From SYIM01 sp044359405 (GTDB taxonomy: Bacteria; Pseudomonadota; Gammaproteobacteria; Burkholderiales; Burkholderiaceae_E), in the NCBI GenBank assembly GCA_044359405.1, contig JBIKMC010000447.1:1-8066 (forward strand): a stretch of DNA of 8,066 bases, in the 5' to 3' direction. Positions 1 through 6,600 of this stretch are shown in pieces (position 1 is the stretch's first letter; the number at the start of each line of letters is the position of its first letter). Made by a program: the position numbers and the translations under genes. The notes beneath the pieces were generated by a model. It did not search any database, was not told the origin of the DNA, and saw only the letters and a program-made list of their open reading frames with translations.

Positions 1-1
1 T

Positions 2-673
2 GAAGATGCCACGCTCACTTTGTCGACGGGAACGGGCGCAGATGCACTGCAGCTGCGCTTTGCCGATATCTCAGGCAGCGTGCTGGCGGCTGATGATGGT
101 ACGGCGGGCCTTCTGCGTGCCGGGTCGGTATCGCTGACCGACGGCAACGGTGCTGCCCTTTCATCGATGTCTTTTGCCGACGTCAAAAGCGTACAGGTCG
201 GTTTCAACAACACCGGCCGCGCGGTCACGGCCAGCATCGGCAGTCGCTATTTTGACTTCTCTGAAGAGGTGCATCACGACTTCTTCGCCGTCAACGCCGA
301 GCTTGATCTCAACCTCAGCTTTGGCGGGACAGCCTTCAAGTTGGCCGGTAACTTCGGCATTGCTCGTCAACCCATGGTGCTGCTGCAGGGGCAGCCCGCG
401 CAGCAGGCCTTTGTCGTCACGCTGCAAGAGGGTGAAACCGCCCTCACCGTGGGTGCAGGCGGCACTGAAATACGCTTAGGCATTGGCGGTCTTGAGGGTG
501 CGCTGATTCTTGCGCGACTTAACGGCAGCTTCGGGGCTGTGGGTAACCTCAAGGTGGGTGAGTTGCAACTGACCCGGGGCGATGGCAGTGAGCTTATCCC
601 GGGCTTTACTGCACTGCCTGTGAATCTGCCGTTCAACTTCAACACCTTCAATGATCCGCCCAGCGGACAGAGC
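2..673 (+). other. N-terminal beta-rich module of the fragment (residues 1-224)
   Basis: This is the protein segment before the Leu/Pro-rich domain. It is Gly/Ala/Leu-rich and patterned like beta strands. Residues from about 97 (position 290) to 195 contain a stretch resembling the module downstream of the Leu/Pro domain. Both have a strand reading ELDL or AVDL, then the motif GNFG (positions 347-358 here, 2354-2365 there), then a run with VGAG or LGAG and a hydrophobic strand. The downstream module grades into the main repeat array, so this segment is probably a degenerate member of the same superfamily and the array may extend upstream of the window. The last ~20 residues (LPVNLPFNF and following) are a transition into the Leu/Pro region. 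No catalytic residues are recognisable. Confidence 0.55.
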
Positions 674-3600
674 TTCACGCTGTCGCTGCCCGACTTCAAT
701 TTTTCGCTGCCATCGTTTCCGCATCTTGACCTGAGCATGCCGGGGCTGCCGAGTTTCGATCTGCCCAATTTGTCGTTCTCGCTGCCCAATATTGATCTGT
801 CTCGACTGAGTTTTCCGTCGCTTGGCCTGGCCCTGCCTACGCTGGGCTTTTCAATCCCAGGCATTGATTTCAAACTGCCTAACCTGAGCCTTTCCTCACT
901 GGCATCTGACAGTTCAGGTAAGGGCATCAATTGGCCCAGCTTCACGCTGCCGCAGTTCGTCTTCGCTTTCTCGCGACTGAATCTGCCTGGACTGGCGCCC
1001 GACTTCTCCAAACTGCTTGAGCGTTTCGACTTCGGCTGGCCCGAGGTCACATTGCCCAATCTCAATGCGGCGCTGGGCACGGGTCGCACCACCGACTGGT
1101 TGAACCTCAGTCTGAGCAATTTACTGAGCGAACTGCGCGGCCTCAACCTGCCGGGTATCAGCATCACCTTGCCCGGTAGTTTCCCGGCTGGTATCGGTGG
1201 ACTCAAGCTGTCGCAGTTGGATGGGGCGTTTCCGGACATCAAACTTGACTGGACAGCCCTCAAGCTGCCCGAGCTGTTACTGAGTCTGCCGCGACTCAAC
1301 ATCGCGGGTCTTGCCATTGATTTCAACTGGGCCACGTTATTGCCTGCGTGGCCTGATGTCAGCTTCGCCAATCTCAAGAACTGGCTGTCAAGTAACGGCA
1401 GCGCATCGGCGCACGGCAAGACCATCGACTGGTCAAAACTCACTCTGCCTGAAATTGTTTTCAACCTGTCCGAGCTCAATTTGCCCGGCTTTGATCTCGG
1501 CCTGATGGGTCTGAAGCTGCCCACGTCGGGGCTGCTATCCAGTCTAGGTTCGTTGCTCGACTTCAAGTTAGGTCTGCCAGACTTCAGCCTGGGTAGCTTG
1601 AGTGGTGGTGGCATCAACAATTGGGGCAACCTGTCACTGCCCGATTTCGTCTTCTCGCTGCCCAAGCTCAACATTCCCGGGTTCGATATAAGCCCCTCCA
1701 AGTTGCTGTCGGCTAACGGCATCAACTGGCCCGATCTCAGCCTGCCTTCTTTCATCGGTGCCACGGGCGTGCCGGGTGCGGGCATTAACTGGGGCAACCT
1801 TGCTCTGCCCGATTTGCTCAATGCGCTTAAAAATCTCAATCTGCCCGGTCTGAGTTTTTCTCTGCCGTCGGCGGGAAGCTGGGCCCCTGATCTTGCGTCC
1901 TTGAAGCTGGCAGGGTTTGCAGCCAAGTTTCCTGATATCAAGCTTGATTGGTCCAACCTCACCCTGCCTGAGCTGCTGTTCGCACTGCCACGCCTGAACC
2001 TATCGGGCGTTGGCATTACATTTGACTGGTCGACTCTGCTGCCCTCTTGGCCCAATGTCAGCCTGAGCGGGCTCACGAGCTGGTTTGCGGGCGCCGGCAG
2101 TTCGCACAGTTCGGCAGGCAGCGATGGCGCAAAAATTGACTGGCCCAGCCTCAGCCTGCCTGAGCTGGTGTTCCGCTTAGGCGATCTCAAACTTCCGGGG
2201 CTTGATCTGAGCCTGCTGGGCCTCCAGTTGCCGCAGCTGCCGTTCCTGCAGAGTGCCTTGGACGCCTTGCCCTTCAAGATCGATTTTGCGCGCAAGGGCT
2301 TCAGCATCTCCGGGGCCGTTGATCTGGCCTTCGGCGACAGCTTGGTGCTCAGCGGCAACTTCGGTTTCGATCGCGATGGTGTCAAGCAGCAGATTGTGCT
2401 CATTGGCGACGATGCCACGGCAAGCCTCGGCGCGGGCGACTTCAAGTTGGGCGTGAGCGCTGCTGATATTGGCGTTGTCTTCACCAGTAACGGTACTGCC
2501 TTGCAGGCGCAGGGTGCATTATTGGCTGACCTCGGCGGCTACGTCACGCTCAGCGCCGATGAGGCCCGTGTCTTTTACAACAGCACGGGTGCCGCCTGGT
2601 CTAACCAGACGGTCTCGGCTGGCTCGCTCAACTTCACCTTCGACACGCTGGAGGCTACCGATTTACGAGGTGCCACGGTCACGGGTGGCACGCTCAGCAT
2701 CGCTGATTTTATCAAGGTCACCGGCAATTTCTCAGCGAGTGCTGCAACGGCTGATTTCACGCTGTCTGACGCCAGTGCGCTTGATGATGCGCGTTTATTG
2801 CGTATCGGTGGCTCGGGCCTTTCCGCCTTCGCCGGTATGGGCTCCAGCAGCCAGCGTACTGGTCTTGCCATCAGCGACCTGGCGTTTGGTCTGGTGCTGG
2901 TCTCTGAAGTCTTGCCCAACAACGGGGCTGGTCGCAGCTGGACGGTGTTTCGCGGTAACGCGGGTTCAATCAGCGTTGAAGGGGCTCCGGGCCTCACGTT
3001 GGCCGGTAACAATCTCATGGTTGAGCTGGTCCGCGCCGCCAGCGACGGCAAGCTCATTGACTTCAAGTCCAGCCCGGTTACCTTGAGCCTGGGCGGTGGC
3101 AACAGCATCACCATCGACTACGAAGCCGCCGCCGGCGAGTTGACTCGCGTTGCCGGGACGCTGGCTCTCGAGGTCGCAGGGTTCGTTTCCATTGCCGGCA
3201 GCTTCGCCATTGAGAAGTCTCAGGCCAATGTAACCCTGTCCAGCGGGCAAGACCTTGCGGTGAACTTATTGCGCATCGGCGCGAAAGAGGTCACTGCCTT
3301 CGCGGGTCTTAATGGCGCAAGCCCCGATGCATTGGGTTTCAACCTGGCTGACATGAGCTTCGGTCTGGCGCTGATGAGCGATACGACCAATGAAGCTCGC
3401 AAGTGGATGGCCCTGCAGGGCAGCATCGGCCAGGCCGCCTTCGTGGGCGTTGACGGATTGACGGTCGATGTATCCACCCTAAACCTTGCGATTAATCGCA
3501 ACCTGTCCACACAGGGCACGGCGCTAGCGCAGCCTGATGCCAAGGACGAAACCGTCCTCGCGCTCAGGACCAGCATGACGGCCGGAACCCTGCTGCTGGC

Positions 3601-6600
3601 CTTTGGCGGGCAGCAGGTGGCGATGACGCTGGCCGCCAATCGCACGGCCGACTCCACCCGCAACGAACTGCGTCGCAAAATTGAGGCGCTTCTGATTGCT
3701 GCCGGGCGCAGCAATGCCCAGGGTGGGCTTGAAGGTGAAATCACGGTCACGGGTGATGAGACCGAAGGTTTCACCATCCGCTTTGGCGGCGCGCTGGCAG
3801 GCACTGATTTTTCAACACTGACCGTCAATGCGGAAGCAGCCAGTGTGGCGGGCGGCTTGGTTGAAGTGCGGGCGGGTGCTGCCGCGGTCAACAATGTTAC
3901 CTACGGCACGGGTACCCAGAACACGCGTCTGGGCTTGAGCCTGACTGCCGGCGTTGGAACGCTTCGATTCAGCCTGGATGGTGATACCGGCGATGCCGTG
4001 CTCGCGTCGGGGGCAAGCGATGCCACCATCATCGCCGCGGTTCGCGACGCGCTTGAAAGTCTGAGTTCGATCGGAGCGGGTAACGTCACGGTCAGCGGCA
4101 CGCGGGCGGCAGGCTTCACCCTTGAATTCAACGGGGCGCTGGCGGGTAAAGACGTCAGCCGTATTGGGCTTAACTTCGTGCCGGCATCGGCGACCGGCAG
4201 TGTGGCGATCACGGTCGAAGGTGGAGTCTTCCCAACCGGGCAGACAACGGTGGTCGGTACTGATGTCCGCGAAGTTCAGAAGATTAAGTTCGCGGGTGCG
4301 GTCAACAACACTAGCGTGCGCTACCGTCTGCAGGCGGGCAGTACCGTTAGCAGCCTGACGGATTTCTCGCGCAGCAGTCCTACCCAAAACGTCAAGCCAC
4401 TACAGGCGGCGATTGATCAACTGTACGGTGCCGGCAAGGCGACGGTCAGCTTCGACCAGTCCGCGACGGCCGCCGCACCTGAATACTTTGTTCGATTCTC
4501 GGCGCCCCTGGCCTACACCGATGTACCGCTTATTCAGGTCCATACCGAGACGGGTGTGGATGTCACGGTAGTGGGTGTGCAGAACGGCTCTCGCGCCACG
4601 GTTACACCGGTCACTACCCAGCAGGCCACGGTTCAAGAGCTGAGGCTCTCCACAGCCGAGGCTCGCAGTTTCCGACTAGCGCTCGATCACGGCGGTACCA
4701 CGCTTCGAACCGGGGTGATCAGTTCAAGCGCAACGGCGGCCCAGGTTCAGACGGCACTCAATACTGCGCTGTCATCGATTGCCGGCGCTCAGGCCACTGT
4801 TACGGCCATTACCGGAGGCTGGCGAGTCAGCTTTGGCGGTACCCTGCAGGGCGTATCGGTCAAGGTGATGCGCATTGAGCTTGAGCCCCTTCAGACCGGG
4901 GCGGAGCTTGCCGTCGCCCAGCGTGGCTACACACGCACCACGGCTCAAACAGTCACCACGGCCGCCGTCGATGAAGTGCAGCGTGTCAGTGTCAGCTCTG
5001 ATGGTTCGGGCAGCTTTACGCTAAGCCTTGAGCGCAGCGGTATCACCTACACCACATCCAGCCTGGCGCTTGATGCGTCGGCAGTCGATGTGCAGACGGC
5101 TCTGGTGCAGGCATTGACAACCGGGGGCTTAACGGGTGCCTCGGTTTCGGTATCGGCAGTCGCTGCGGGTACCTATGACATCAGCTTCGGCGGCAGCCTG
5201 GGTGGTACTGACCTCGATGCGCTGACGGTCACGACGCAAAGCGGCGCGGCTAGCGCTGAACTTGTTGTCGAACAGCAGGGCGCAACGCGTAGCGTGGCGC
5301 CGCTCATCGCAAGTGTCGACGCGAATCTGGTGGTTGACTTTGCCGCCAGCGGCATGCAGATCAGCACGGGCCCTGATGCGGGCGACATCATCGCGCTGGA
5401 CATGGACGGTCTTGCGGGTTCGCTCACACGGGTCAGCGGACAACTTGGGCTCGACCTCTTTGGTATGTTGCAGGTCGACGGCGGATTCGCTTTTGAAAAA
5501 TCGACCGGCACGGTCAAAGATGCGCAGGGCAATAGCATTTCTGTTGATCGCCTCACCCTGGGCGCCGGCGGTGTCAATGCCTTCATAGGCGCGGGTGCCG
5601 GTAGCGCTGACCAGGCCGGGCTATCCCTCGGCGAAGTTGATTTCGCCTTGGCGCTCTTTACCGAACAGTCTCCGGCGGCGGGCAAGGTGGCGCGCCAGTG
5701 GTCCGCCCTGACGGGCCACGCGAATACGGTCGGCGTCGCGGGTCTGCCGGGCATCACGCTCACCGGCAGTGATCTTGCCATCGTCGTCAACAAGGCTGCG
5801 GTCGATGGATCGGTGCTCGACTTTGCTGGTGCAAATGCCATCGAGCTCGCGACGGCGCCGGGCGCGACGCTTGCGCTGGATGCACCGGCGGCCAGCGGCC
5901 CGCTGCTGCAGGCGAGTGGCAGTTTTACGCTGGCCGTTGAAGACTTCTTTCACGCCAGTGGTACGCTGACCGTATCGCAAGCGGACACCACGGTCACGCT
6001 GGGTGACGGTAAGTCTGTTGCAGCGCGCGGCCTGCAACTGGGCGGTTCGAATCTGGATGCCTTTGTCGGTGTTGGCGGTGGCTTTAACGATGACGGCACA
6101 CTCAAAAGCGGTGCGCTGGGGCTCGCGGTTGAAGACGTCGAGTTTGGTCTGGCGCTGTTCAATGAAACCTTGCCCGCGGGTGCCACGGGTACGCCGCGCA
6201 AGTGGTCCAGTCTCGCCGCCGCTGCCGGGTCAGTCAGTCTCACGGGCGCGTCTGGTCTGACGCTGTCGGCAGACACCTTGTCCATCGATATCAATCAAGC
6301 GGCCAGCGACGGCAGTCTGGTCGATACGCTTGCGGTACCGCTTGCCATCAACACGGGTACGGTCAACTCCCCTGGCTCGATCGCATTGGCGATGGATGCT
6401 ACTCAGGGTGAGCTTTTGCGCGCCAGCGGTAACGCGCAAATCGATCTGTTTGGCTTTGCGCAGGCATCGGGCGGTTTTTCGGTTGAGCGTCGTATCGGGT
6501 CGGTCACGCTCGCTGATCTGGCCTCAACCGCATCGGTGAATGAAGCGGCAACGCCGGTCAGCGCTGATCTTCTGTTGCTGGGTGCTGAAGGGCTCAGTGC

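Larger units (their letters stand above)
3503..5326 (+). repeat. Inserted block of five ~117-residue repeats inside LR2 (residues 1168-1775)
   Basis: This ~608-residue block separates the two halves of LR2. It is rich in Thr, Val, Ala and Ser and built from five related units starting near 3551, 3920, 4265, 4625 and 4967. Each unit has a strand pair, a short helix-like part containing VQ-x-AL or an equivalent, a strand like VTVSG, and a hallmark [SRE]FGGxLxGTD strand-turn. From memory, repeats with this IGAGNVTV...F-x-GALAG-x-DV pattern occur in giant surface proteins of planctomycetes and proteobacteria. I cannot verify that by search. Removing the block leaves LR2 at 154 residues, close to its neighbours. 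Confidence 0.8.

Noticed and set aside
917..2275. A recent DNA-level duplication or assembly artefact creating the two Leu/Pro/Trp copies
   Set aside because: Corresponding codons differ at many synonymous and some non-synonymous positions, and spacing differs by a few codons, so the duplication is old and genuine.
367..2484. A 705-codon open frame on the minus strand
   Set aside because: It is antisense to the Leu/Pro/Trp region. In that register, antisense stops need sense Tyr codons after T or C, or His/Gln codons after T. The region has almost no Tyr and few His or Gln, so the antisense frame is open by composition. Its product is a Ser/Leu/Pro/Arg/Lys-rich shadow with no domain.
2469..3086. 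A 205-codon + strand frame overlapping the main frame
   Set aside because: It lies inside the main frame in another register, with an Arg/Ser/Pro-rich composition typical of shadow translation of GC-rich genes. The main frame shows internal repeats there and this one does not.
3220..4387. Minus-strand frames of 224, 191 and 103 codons
   Set aside because: They overlap one another and the main frame, have no recognisable motif, and are explained by antisense of an Ala/Val/Thr-rich repeat region.
3503..5326. The inserted block as a mobile element or intein
   Set aside because: It stays in frame, contains no transposase, intein splicing or homing-endonuclease motif, has no Cys for splicing, and is itself made of repeated beta units.
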